Source of the DNA: Kitasatospora fiedleri | GTDB lineage: Bacteria; Actinomycetota; Actinomycetes; Streptomycetales; Streptomycetaceae | Length of the DNA: 64,000 nucleotides | Direction of reading: 5' to 3' | Assembly: GCF_948472415.1 (NCBI RefSeq) | Contig: NZ_OX419519.1 | Coordinates: forward strand, 6,043,001-6,107,000 | Shown here: positions 24,301-33,500 of the stretch, in pieces | Position numbering within the stretch: position 1 is the first letter of the stretch | Layout: each line of letters starts with the position of its first letter | Notes under the pieces: model-generated | Told to the model about the DNA's origin: nothing | Databases searched by the model: none | The model's input: the letters and a program-made list of their open reading frames with translations, nothing else | Translations under genes and position numbers: made by a program

Positions 24301-25783
24301 CCCGCGGCGGCTCGGCGCCGCGTTCCTCGCCGCCTGCGCCGAACACGGCCGACGGCGCGCCGTCGTGGCCGGCGGCGACGCGCTCGACTACGCCCGGTTC
24401 GGCGCACTCGTCCGCGCCCGCGCCCGCACCCTGGACGCGCTGCTCGGCCCCGACACCGCCGACGTCGGCGTGCACGCCGCCAACAGCGCCGACTACCTGG
24501 TCTCCTACTACGCCCTGCTGGTGGCCGGCCGGCTGCCGTTCCTGATCGACGCCACCTTCGGCGCCGCCGAACTCGACGGCATCCGCCGCAGCTGCGGCGT
24601 CCCGGCCTTCCTGCACGACGCCGACCGGCCGTTCCCGCTCGGCGGCGCGCCGCGGGCGGTGCCCGGCAGCGCGCTGGCGCTGACCGTCCTGCCCGGCGGC
24701 CGCGGCGACGCGCCCGCGCCCGGGCCGGATACCGCCACCTGCCGGTTCACCTCGGGCACCACCGGCGCGCCCAAGTGCCTGGAGTTCACCGCCGACGCCG
24801 TCACCGCCGCCGCCCGGACCTGGGCGGCCGGCACCGGACTCGGCCCCGACGACCGGGTGCTCTGCCTGGCCGGCTTCACCAACGGGCTGGCGTTCAACAC
24901 CTCGCTGCTGCCGGTCTTCACCGTCGGCGCCGAACTCCACCTCTACCAGGGCCTGCCCACCTCCGGCGGCATCGCCCGGGCCGTCGCCCGGGCCGCCGCC
25001 ACCCGGCTGGTCGCCTTCCCGCTCGCCTACCGGCTGCTCGCCGCCGCCCCCCGGCCGGACGCCGCCGCGTTCGCCACCGTCACCCGGGCGGTCTCCGCCG
25101 CCGCCGTCCTCGACCCCGAGGTCCGGCGGACCTTCGAGGCCCGGTACGGCGTCCGGATCGCCGACTACTACGGCATCGCCGAGACCGGCCCCTGCACCTA
25201 CGAACGCGACCCCGAGCGCACCGAGGGGCTCGGCACCGCCCTGCCCGGCGTCTCGGTCCGGACCGTCGACCTGCCCACCGGCGAGCGCGAGGTCCGGGTC
25301 CGGACCGACTCGATGGCCGCCGGCTACCTCAACGCCCCCGGCGCCCTGGCCGAACGGCTCGACCCCGACGGCTACTACCGCACCGGCGACCTCGGCCGGA
25401 TCGAGGACGGCCGGCTGTTCGTCACCGGCCGGCTCGGCGGCCCGATCAACCTGGCCGGCCGCAAGATCGACCCCGCCGAGGTCGAACGCGCCCTGCTCGA
25501 CCTCGACGGCGTCACCGACGCCGCCGTCTTCGCCGACACCGACGACAACGGCGAGACCGTGCTGCACGCCGCACTCGCCGGCACCGGCCGGCTCGGCCGG
25601 GCCGAGGTCGTCGACGCCTGCCGCGCCCGGCTCGCCCCCTTCAAGGTCCCCGGCCGCGTCACCTTCCTGCCCGCCATCCCGCGCTCCACCGTCGGCAAGG
25701 CCCGGACGACCGAACTGCGCCGCCTGGTCCGGGACGCCCGGGCCGCCGACCCCACCCCGCACGGACTGGAGAACCCCGCATGA
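24293..25783 (+). CDS. AMP-dependent acid/amino acid-ACP ligase
   Basis: This 496-residue adenylate-forming enzyme has the phosphate-binding loop CRFTSGTTGAPKCLEF near residue 150, the ADYYGIAETGPCTYE motif, YYRTGDLGRIEDGRLFVTGR and a C-terminal lysine motif RSTVGKARTTEL. GTG at 24293 overlaps the upstream dehydrogenase by eight bases, and the TGA overlaps the following ACP start (ATGA). The ligase therefore probably loads that ACP. The arrangement (ligase, ACP, dehydrogenase) is like the serine ligase/ACP/dehydrogenase trio that makes aminomalonyl-ACP in zwittermicin-type pathways, but the binding-pocket residues cannot be assigned by eye. Confidence 0.88.
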   Translation: MADPRRLGAAFLAACAEHGRRRAVVAGGDALDYARFGALVRARARTLDALLGPDTADVGVHAANSADYLVSYYALLVAGRLPFLIDATFGAAELDGIRRSCGVPAFLHDADRPFPLGGAPRAVPGSALALTVLPGGRGDAPAPGPDTATCRFTSGTTGAPKCLEFTADAVTAAARTWAAGTGLGPDDRVLCLAGFTNGLAFNTSLLPVFTVGAELHLYQGLPTSGGIARAVARAAATRLVAFPLAYRLLAAAPRPDAAAFATVTRAVSAAAVLDPEVRRTFEARYGVRIADYYGIAETGPCTYERDPERTEGLGTALPGVSVRTVDLPTGEREVRVRTDSMAAGYLNAPGALAERLDPDGYYRTGDLGRIEDGRLFVTGRLGGPINLAGRKIDPAEVERALLDLDGVTDAAVFADTDDNGETVLHAALAGTGRLGRAEVVDACRARLAPFKVPGRVTFLPAIPRSTVGKARTTELRRLVRDARAADPTPHGLENPA

Positions 25784-26070
25784 GCACAGCCCACGAGGCG
25801 GCCCGCACCGACACCGACCTGCGCGCCGAGATCGAACTGCTCGTCGAGACCGCCACCGGGCGCGTCGTCACCGTCGCCGACCTGCGCGCCGCCGACGGCG
25901 AACTCGACCGGGCCGGCGTCAACTCCATCGGCTACATCAACCTGATGGAGGTGCTGGAACAGCGCTACGACGCCGTCATCGACCCCGAGGCCGACCCCGA
26001 GCACCTGTCCTCCGTCGACTCGATCGCCCGCTTCGTCACCGCCCGGCTCGCCCGCGGAGGCCGCGCGTGA
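25780..26070 (+). CDS. Acyl carrier protein
   Basis: This 96-residue carrier protein has the phosphopantetheine site AGVNSIGYINLMEVLEQRYD with Ser49. The usual Asp before the Ser is Asn, as in some dedicated aminoacyl or extender-unit carriers. It starts at ATG 25780 within an ATGA overlap with the AMP ligase and ends in another overlap with the next gene. Its partners are most likely the ligase upstream and one or both acyl-CoA dehydrogenase-type proteins. Confidence 0.92.
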   Translation: MSTAHEAARTDTDLRAEIELLVETATGRVVTVADLRAADGELDRAGVNSIGYINLMEVLEQRYDAVIDPEADPEHLSSVDSIARFVTARLARGGRA

Positions 26071-27095
26071 CCGCCACCGACCCCCGGGCCGCGCGGGCCG
26101 CCCTCGACCGGCTGCTCACCCGCCACGGCCTCGACCGGCCGGCCGACGCCGACGCCGACGACCCCGGTACCGCCGACGTCCGGAGCCCCGAGCGGGAGCT
26201 GGAACGGGCCCTCGACCAGGTCTGGGAGCGGCACCCGTTCGCCCTCGCCGCCGCGCTCACCGAGCAGGTGCACGGCGTCCTGCCGCTGCTCGACACCTTC
26301 GAGGCCGACGCCCCGCTGCTCGACGGCGTCCGGACCGGACGGGTCACCGCCGCGCTCGGCCTCTACACCCCGAACGCCCTGTTCAGCCTCACCGTCCCCG
26401 CCGTCCGGGCCGACCGCGACGGCGACCGGACCACCCTGCACGGCCGCTACCGCTACGCCGCCCGCGACGCCGAGACGGCCCTGGTCACCGTCCGGCTGGA
26501 CGGCGCGACCCGGCTCGCGCTCGTCCCGCACGACGCCCCCGGCGTCCGCCCGCACGGCGCCGGACGGGCCGCCGACCACGGCTGGGCCGTCCTCGACGGC
26601 GCCGCCCCCGCCGCCCTCTCCCGACCCGTCGACTGGGCCCTCGACGGCGTCCTGACCGCCGCCCTCGACGCCCACGCCTGGGCGTTCGCCCGCCGCGCCC
26701 TCGCCCGGCCCGCCCGGGACGTCGCCGACCTGCGCCGGACCCTGGCCCGGACCGGTGAGGGCGTCGAGGCGCTCTCCACCTCCCAGTACCTGGCCCACGA
26801 GCTCAGCAAGCTGGAGATCGAACTCTCGCTGGCCGCGGCCGCCGCCCGGTTCGGCGCCGCCTTCAAGGACGAGGCGCCCGGCGGCACCGCCGCCCTCGCC
26901 ACCCTGCTGAGCTGCGTCGACCTGCTGCGGCGCACCGCCCGCACCACCGAGGACATGGCCACCGAACTCGGCCTGGCGGACGCGCCCGCCGACCCCGACG
27001 ACACCGGCCTCCAGGCCCACTTCGGCGGCCGGCGGGTGGTCGAGAACGAACTGGCCCGGCGGATGGGCCTGGTCCCGGAGGCGGTCGCCGCATGA
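26067..27095 (+). CDS. Divergent acyl-CoA dehydrogenase-like protein
   Basis: This 342-residue protein is shorter and more Ala-rich than its relatives. It keeps the general outline of an acyl-CoA dehydrogenase: LYTPNALFSLTVPAVRAD and TLHGRYRYAARDAETALVTVRLDG resemble the middle domain, and GVEALSTSQYLAHELSKLEIELSLAAAAARFG resembles the C-terminal helices, ending in ARRMGLVPEAV. The normal substrate glutamate and the clear FAD motifs are not obvious. It may be an inactive partner of the dehydrogenase at 23110-24300 or a dehydrogenase with changed chemistry. ATGA overlaps on both sides place it firmly in the operon. Confidence 0.65.
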   Translation: MTATDPRAARAALDRLLTRHGLDRPADADADDPGTADVRSPERELERALDQVWERHPFALAAALTEQVHGVLPLLDTFEADAPLLDGVRTGRVTAALGLYTPNALFSLTVPAVRADRDGDRTTLHGRYRYAARDAETALVTVRLDGATRLALVPHDAPGVRPHGAGRAADHGWAVLDGAAPAALSRPVDWALDGVLTAALDAHAWAFARRALARPARDVADLRRTLARTGEGVEALSTSQYLAHELSKLEIELSLAAAAARFGAAFKDEAPGGTAALATLLSCVDLLRRTARTTEDMATELGLADAPADPDDTGLQAHFGGRRVVENELARRMGLVPEAVAA

Positions 27096-27913
27096 CCGCA
27101 CCCGCCGTCCCCACCGCCGCTGCCGCCACCGCCGCCGTCCCCGTTCCCGTCGCCGTCTGCGGACTGACCGGCCGGATGGCGGGCGTCGTCCGGCAGGGCG
27201 TCCTGGCCGCCCCCGGCCTCGCCCTCTCCGCCCGCCTCACCCTCCGCGCCCCGGACCACCGGCCGGACCGCGACCCGGACCGCGGCCCCGACCGCGACCC
27301 CGACCCGGCCGCGCCCGTGGTGCACCGCCTCGCCGACCTGCCCGACCCGGACCCGGTCGTCGTCGACTTCACCGCCGAGGAGGCCACCGCCGACCTGCTC
27401 GACCAGGCCCGCACCGTCCCCTGCGCCCTGGTCATCGGCACCAGCGGCCTCGGCGACCGGCACCGCCGCCTGCTGGCCGAGGTCGGCCGCCGCCGCCCCG
27501 TCGTGGTCGCCGCCAACTACAGCCTCGCCCTGCTCGCCGTCACCCGCTTCGTCGCCGACCTCGCCGCCCACGCCGACGACAGCTGGGACGCGGGCGTCAG
27601 CGACCTGCACTTCGCCGGCAAGCGCGACCGCCCCAGCGGCACCGCCCGCCACCTCGCCGCCGCCTGGCACACCGCCCGCGGCCCCGGCGCCCCCGCCCCG
27701 GACGTCACCTCCTTCCGCCTCGGCGACGCCCTCAGCGAGCACCGCCTGGTCGCGGCCGGCACCGGCGAGCACATCGAGGTCCTGCACCGGATGGCGGACC
27801 GCCGCGCCTTCCTGCCCGGCGTGCTGCGCGCGATCCGGTACGCGGCCGCCGCCGGGCCGGGCGTCCGCACCCTGGCCGACGTGGTGCGCGACCCCGCGCC
27901 CGCACCGAGGTGA
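27092..27913 (+). CDS. DapB-like (dihydrodipicolinate reductase family) protein
   Basis: This 273-residue protein has the DapB layout: an N-terminal Rossmann motif VCGLTGRMAGVV, VVDFTAEEATADLL, VIGTSGLGD and the catalytic segment LHFAGKRDRPSGTARHLA, matching the DapB motif with the reactive His and the Lys four residues later preserved. The second His of the pair is Phe. The usual ANFS-GV motif is AANYSLALLAV. Housekeeping DapB makes tetrahydrodipicolinate for lysine and peptidoglycan; this copy is locked into a biosynthetic operon and has altered motifs, so it probably reduces a related cyclic imine or alpha,beta-unsaturated intermediate. An Arg-Pro-Asp repeat (PDRDPDRGPDRDPD) interrupts the N-terminal domain. 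Confidence 0.85.
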   Translation: MTAPAVPTAAAATAAVPVPVAVCGLTGRMAGVVRQGVLAAPGLALSARLTLRAPDHRPDRDPDRGPDRDPDPAAPVVHRLADLPDPDPVVVDFTAEEATADLLDQARTVPCALVIGTSGLGDRHRRLLAEVGRRRPVVVAANYSLALLAVTRFVADLAAHADDSWDAGVSDLHFAGKRDRPSGTARHLAAAWHTARGPGAPAPDVTSFRLGDALSEHRLVAAGTGEHIEVLHRMADRRAFLPGVLRAIRYAAAAGPGVRTLADVVRDPAPAPR

Positions 27914-28605
27914 GCGCCGTGCGGCTGCTCTGGGACGAGGTCCGGCCCGGCGCGGCGCGGGCCGCCCACCCGCCCGGCGCCCCCGCCGGACCGGACGACC
28001 CGCACGGCGGCTTCACCGGCGCCGCCCGGCAGGACCAGCGGTACGCCGCCCGGCACGCCCTGGCCGCCGGCCTGGTCCGGCTCGGCCTGGTCCCCGACCT
28101 GCCCGACACCCACCGGCGGATCGGCCTCGCCGGGCCCGCCGCCGTCCGCCGGATCTGCTGGGACGGCGCCGCGCTCCGGCCGCCGCTCCAGTTCTCGATC
28201 GCCCACACCGCGGACCAGGTGGTGGTGGCGCTGCGCCGCGCCGACCCGCCCCCCGCGGGCCTGGGCGTCGACGCCGAGACCGCGTGGGACACCGCCGCCC
28301 GCAACCTGCACCGGTTCGGCACCCCCGCCGAACTCGACGCCCTGCACCGGGCCTGCGGGCCGGTCGAACCGCTGCACCTGTGGTGCGTCAAGGAGGCCCT
28401 GGCGAAAGCCTCCGGCCTGGGCTTCCGCACCCCGCCCAAGCGCTACCGGCTGCACCCCGCCGGCCCGCCCGGCCGGCTGGCCGTCGAGATCGCCGGCGCC
28501 GGCCCCGCCGGCCACCGCCGCCCCGCCCGCATCCGGGCCGGCACCCGCACCGCCACCGGCCGCCCGCCCACCGCCTGGGCCGTCGCCGACCTGCCGGCGC
28601 GCTGA
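27910..28605 (+). CDS. 4'-phosphopantetheinyl transferase (Sfp type), first copy
   Basis: This 231-residue protein has the two Sfp signatures: GLGVDAET with Asp121 and Glu123 as magnesium ligands, and WCVKEALAKASGLGF with Lys161 and Glu162. The first half has a PLQFSIAHTADQVVVAL segment before the magnesium motif. GTG at 27910 overlaps the DapB-like stop (GTGA). It would convert the carrier proteins of this cluster to their active holo forms. A second, different PPTase is at 40752-41609. Confidence 0.88.
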   Translation: MSAVRLLWDEVRPGAARAAHPPGAPAGPDDPHGGFTGAARQDQRYAARHALAAGLVRLGLVPDLPDTHRRIGLAGPAAVRRICWDGAALRPPLQFSIAHTADQVVVALRRADPPPAGLGVDAETAWDTAARNLHRFGTPAELDALHRACGPVEPLHLWCVKEALAKASGLGFRTPPKRYRLHPAGPPGRLAVEIAGAGPAGHRRPARIRAGTRTATGRPPTAWAVADLPAR

Positions 28606-28662
28606 ACCCCGGCGGGCCGCCGCACCCCGACCGATCGAAGCCGACATGGGAGAAGGAAGACC

Positions 28663-30594
28663 GTGACCGAGGACGCCCCGCCCACCGGCCTCCGCCGACT
28701 GATCGCCGACCGGGCCGCCGACCGGCCGGAGGCCGTCGCCCTCCTCGCCCCCGACCGGGCCCCGCTCAGCTACCGGGCGCTCGCCCGCCGGGTCGAGGAG
28801 GTCGGGCGGACCCTGAACGGCCTCGGCCTGGGCCGCCCGCACCGGGTCGCCCTGGTGCTGCCCAACGGCCCCGACCTGGCCGTCGCGTTCCTCGGCACCG
28901 CCGCGTACGCCCAGAGCGCCCCGCTCAACCCGGCGTACCGGCGGCAGGAGTTCGCGTTCTACCTCGCGGACATGCGGGCCGACGCCCTGCTGGTCGAGGC
29001 GGGCGACGACTCGCCCGCCGTCGAGGTGGCCCGCGAGCGCGGCCTGCGGATCATCGAACTCACCTCCCGGCCCGGCAGCCCCGCCGGTGAGTTCGAGCTG
29101 CGCAGCGCCGGCCCGGCCACCCCCGTCCCGGCCGCGGACGGCGGCCCCGGCGGCCCGGACGACACCGCGCTGATCCTGCACACCTCCGGGACCACCGACC
29201 GCCCCAAGCTCGTCCCGCTCACCCACGCCAACCTGCACGTCGCCGCCCGCAACACCGGCGCCGCCTTCGCCCTCGACGAGCACGACCTCTGCCTCAACCC
29301 GATGCCGCTGTTCCACGCCCACGGCCTGACCAGCACCCTGCTCGCCACCCTGGTGCGCGGCGCCGGCATCGTCTGCACCCCCGGCTTCAGCGACACCGGC
29401 TTCTACCGCTGGCTGGGGGAGTTCCGCCCGACCTGGTACACCGCCGTGCCCGCCATGCACCAGGCCCTGCTGTCCGTCGCCGACCGGCACCGCGAGGTCC
29501 TCGCCGCGACCCGGCTCCGGTTCGTCCGCTCGGCCTCCGCGCCGCTGCCCGGCGCCGTCCTCACCGCCCTGGAGGAAGCCTTCCGCGCCCCGGTGATCGA
29601 GGCGTACGGCATGACCGAGGCCGGCTCCCTGGTCACCACCAACCCGCTGCCGCCCGGGACGCGCAAGCCCCGCTCGGTCGGCCTGCCGGTCGGCGAGGCG
29701 GTGGCCGTCCTCGACAAGGCCGGCCGCCCGGTGCCGGTCGGCGAGTCCGGCGAGATCGCCATCCGCGGCGCCAACGTCACCGCCGGCTACGAGGCCAACC
29801 CCGAGGCCAACGCCCTTGCCTTCACCGGGGGTTGGCTGCGCACCGGCGACGAGGGGCGGCTCGACGCGGACGGCTACCTGTACGTCGTCGGCCGCAGCAA
29901 GGAGATCATCAACCGGGGCGGCTCCAAGGTCGCCCCGGTCGAGATCGACGAGGTGCTGGCCGGCCACCCGGCGGTCAAGCTGGCCGTCGCCTTCGGCGTC
30001 CCGCACCCGACCCTCGGCGAGGACGTCGCGGTGGCCGTCGTCCCGCGGCCCGGCGCCGTCGTGGTCGAGCGGGACATCCGCGCGTACGCCCGGGAACGGC
30101 TCGCCGACTTCAAGGTCCCCAGCCGGGTCCACCTGGTCGAGGACGTCCCGCGCAGCCCCACCGGCAAGGTCCAGCGGCTGCGGCTCGCCGAACTCCTCGC
30201 CGCCGCCGGGGCCGCCGCCCCCGCCCACCGGGCCGCCCCCGGTGACCCGCTCGCCCGGCAGGTCGCCGCCGTCTGGGCCGAGGTGCTCGGCACCGAGGAC
30301 TTCGGCGCCGACGACAACTTCTTCGACCTCGGCGGCAACTCGCTGCTGCTCAAGCGGGTCGCCGCCGCGCTGGGCGAGCGGCTCGGCCGGGACGTCCCGC
30401 TGCTGGCGCTGACCATGTGCCCCACCGTCGACACCCTCGCCCGGCACCTCGCCGACCCGCCCGCCGAGCCCGCCGGGTCCGCAGCGCCCGCGGACCCCGA
30501 CCCCGCGGCCCGGGAACGCCTCGACCGCGGCCGCGACCGGCTGCGCCGGCAGCTCGACCGGCGGCGCACCGGCGCACCGAAGGAGAACAGCTGA
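28663..30594 (+). CDS. AMP-ligase fused to a carrier domain
   Basis: The 643-residue protein has an adenylation domain (about 1-510) with LILHTSGTTDRPKLVPLTH, IEAYGMTEAG, GWLRTGDEGRLDADGYLYVVGRSKEIINRGGSKVAP and the lysine motif RSPTGKVQRLR. A carrier domain (about 525-605) has DNFFDLGGNSLLLKRV with Ser560, and an Arg-rich tail ends the protein. The adenylation core is of the acyl-CoA synthetase/acyl-ACP ligase type, which favours a carboxylic acid over an amino acid. The protein ends in overlap with the PKS start (TGATG), so it is the likely loading unit for that module. Confidence 0.9.
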   Translation: MTEDAPPTGLRRLIADRAADRPEAVALLAPDRAPLSYRALARRVEEVGRTLNGLGLGRPHRVALVLPNGPDLAVAFLGTAAYAQSAPLNPAYRRQEFAFYLADMRADALLVEAGDDSPAVEVARERGLRIIELTSRPGSPAGEFELRSAGPATPVPAADGGPGGPDDTALILHTSGTTDRPKLVPLTHANLHVAARNTGAAFALDEHDLCLNPMPLFHAHGLTSTLLATLVRGAGIVCTPGFSDTGFYRWLGEFRPTWYTAVPAMHQALLSVADRHREVLAATRLRFVRSASAPLPGAVLTALEEAFRAPVIEAYGMTEAGSLVTTNPLPPGTRKPRSVGLPVGEAVAVLDKAGRPVPVGESGEIAIRGANVTAGYEANPEANALAFTGGWLRTGDEGRLDADGYLYVVGRSKEIINRGGSKVAPVEIDEVLAGHPAVKLAVAFGVPHPTLGEDVAVAVVPRPGAVVVERDIRAYARERLADFKVPSRVHLVEDVPRSPTGKVQRLRLAELLAAAGAAAPAHRAAPGDPLARQVAAVWAEVLGTEDFGADDNFFDLGGNSLLLKRVAAALGERLGRDVPLLALTMCPTVDTLARHLADPPAEPAGSAAPADPDPAARERLDRGRDRLRRQLDRRRTGAPKENS

Positions 30595-33500
30595 TGGAGC
30601 ACGCCGACGACACCACCGGCCTGGAGATCGCCGTCATCGGGCTCGCCTGCCGCTTCCCCGGCGCGGACGGCCCCGAGCAGTACTGGGAGAACCTGCGCAC
30701 CGGCACCGAGTCGATCACCTTCTTCACCCCCGGGGAACTCGCCGCCCGGGGCGTCCCCGAGGCGCTGCGCACCGACCCCGACTACGTCGCCGCCCAGGGC
30801 GTGCTGGCCGGTGCCGACCGCTTCGACGCGGACTTCTTCGGGATGAGCCCGAAGGAGGCCGACCTGACGGACCCCCAGCACCGGGTCCTGCTCCGGTGCG
30901 CCTGGGAGGCCCTGGAGGACTCCGGCCACGACCCGCGCGCCGTGCCCGGCCAGGTCGGCGTCTACGCCGGCACCTACTACAACAGCTACGTCGACCACGT
31001 CGACGGCCTGATCGACCCCGACGACCCCGGCGAGGTCTTCGCCCGCAACCTCGCCAACGAGCGCGACTTCCTGGCGACCCGGATCGCCTACAAGCTCGAC
31101 CTGTCCGGCCCCGCCCTCACCGTCCAGTCCGCCTGCTCCACCTCCCTGGTCGCCGTCCACCTGGCCTGCCAGGCCCTGCTCAGCGGCGCCTGCGACACCG
31201 CGCTGGCCGGCGGCGCCACCGTCCGCGCCCACCAGCACCAGGGCTACCTGTTCCAGCCCGGCGGGATCTTCTCCGCCGACGGCCACTGCCGCCCGTTCGA
31301 CGCCGCCGCCCAGGGCACCGTCGCCGCCAACGGCGTCGGCGTGGTCGTGCTCAAACGGCTGGAGGACGCGCTGGCCGACGGCGACCCGGTCCGGGCCGTC
31401 ATCAAGGGCTCCGCGGTCGGCAACGACGGCGCCGAGCGGATCGGCTTCACCGCCCCCGGCGTGGCCGGCCAGGCCCGGGTGATCCGCGCCGCCCTGGAGG
31501 CCGCCGAGGTCGACCCCGCCACCATCGGCTACGTCGAGACCCACGGCAGCGGCACCCCGCTCGGCGACCCGATCGAGATCGAGGCGCTCGGCCGGGCCTT
31601 CGGGGCCCTCCCGCCGGGCAGCTGCGCGATCGGCGCCGTCAAGGGCAACATCGGCCACACCCACGCCGCCTCCGGCGTCGCCGGGCTGATCAAGACCGTA
31701 CTGGCGCTCCAGCACCGGCAGATCCCGCCCAGCCTGCACTTCGACGTCCCCAACCCGGCCGTCGACTTCGCCGCCGTGCCGTTCCGGGTCACCACCCGCC
31801 TCACCGACTGGCCCGCCGACCGCGGACCGCGCCGGGCCGGCGTCAGCTCCTTCGGCATGGGCGGCACCAACGCCCACGTCGTCCTGGAGGAGGCCCCCGC
31901 GCCCGCCGCCCGCCGCGCCCCCGGCCGCCGCCGCGTCCTGCTGCCGCTCACCGCCCGCACCGCCACCGCGCTGGAGGCCGCCACCGACCGCCTCGCCGAC
32001 CGCCTCGACGGCGCCGCCCCGCCCGACCTGGCCGGCACCGCCCGCACCCTGCAGACCGGCCGCCGCCACTTCGGCCACCGCCGCTTCCTGGTCGCCGAGG
32101 ACACCGCCCGGGCCGCCCGCGCGCTGCGCGAGCGCACCCCCGGCACCGTCCGCACCGGCCACCACGACGGCACCCCCCGCGAGGTCGCCCTGGTGCTGCC
32201 CGGCCTCGGCGAGCAGCGCCCCGGCATGGGACGCGAACTGTACGAGGCCGAACCGGTCTACCGGGCCGCCCTCGACCGCTGCGCCGAAGGCTTCCGCCCC
32301 CACCTCGGCCTCGACCTGCGCGAACTGCTCCACCCCGCCGACACCGCCGACACCGCCGCCGCCGGGCCCGACCTGCGCCGGATGCTGCGCGGCCCCGCCG
32401 CCGCCGACCGCACCGAACTCGACCGCACCCGCTACGCGCAGCCCGCCACCTTCGCCGTCGAGTACGCGCTGGCCCGGCTCTGGGAGTCCTGGGGCGTCCG
32501 CCCGGCCGCGCTGATCGGCTACAGCATCGGCGAGTACACCGCCGCGCACCTGGCCGGGGTGCTGTCGCTGGACGACGCCCTCAAGCTGGTCGCCCACCGG
32601 GCCCGGCTGATCGACGGCCTGCCCGCCGGCGCCATGCTGGCCGTGCCGCTGCCCGAACGCACCGTCCTCGGCCTGCTCGGCGACGACCTGTCGCCGGCCG
32701 CCGTCAACGGGCCCGAGCTGTGCGTGGTCGCCGGCACCGACGAGGCGGTCGCCGCCCTGGAGGCCCGACTGGCCGCCGACGGCGTCGCCGCCCGGCGGCT
32801 ACAGACCACGCACGCCTTCCACTCGCACCTGATGGACCCGATCACCGAGGAGTTCGCCGAGCTCGCCGCCGGGGTCGCCCTGCACCCGCCGACCGTCCCG
32901 TACGTCTCCAACGTCACCGGCGACTGGGCCGACGCCGACCTGGTCACCGACCCCGGCTACTGGGTGCGGCACCTGCGCCGCCCGGTCCGGTTCGCGGACG
33001 GCGTCCGCCGGCTGTGGGAGCGGCCCGGCCGGGTGCTGCTGGAGACCGGCCCCGGCCAGTCGCTGACCAGCCTGGCCCTCCAGCTGCGCCCGGCCGGCGC
33101 CGCCCCCGGCGTCGCCCTCGCCTCGATGCCCGGCCGGTTCGACCGGCAGGGCGAGGAGCGGTTCCTGCTGAACACCGCCGGCGCCCTGTGGGCGGCCGGC
33201 GTCGACCTCGACTGGTCCGCCGTCGGCGGCGGCGACGGCGCCGCCCGGGTCTCCCTCCCGCCCTACCCGTTCGAGGAGAGCCGGCACTGGATCGACCCGG
33301 CCCCCCGCCGGACCGCCCCCCGGCCCGGGCTCGCCCGCCGGGCCGACCTGGCGGACTGGTTCCACGCCCCCGTCTGGGAGTCGCTGCCCGCCCGCCCGCA
33401 GGCCGCGCCCGGCGCGCCGTCCTCCTGGCTGCTGTTCACCGACGAGGTGGGCGTCGGCGACGCGCTCGCCGCCCGCCTGCGCCGCGACGGCCACCGGGTC

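Noticed and set aside
24065..30447. Long open frames on the minus strand across the second cluster
   Set aside because: They lie opposite to clear plus-strand genes with recognisable motifs; they exist because high-GC codons rarely form stops in the complementary frames. Their translations are Gly/Arg/Ala-rich with no family motif.
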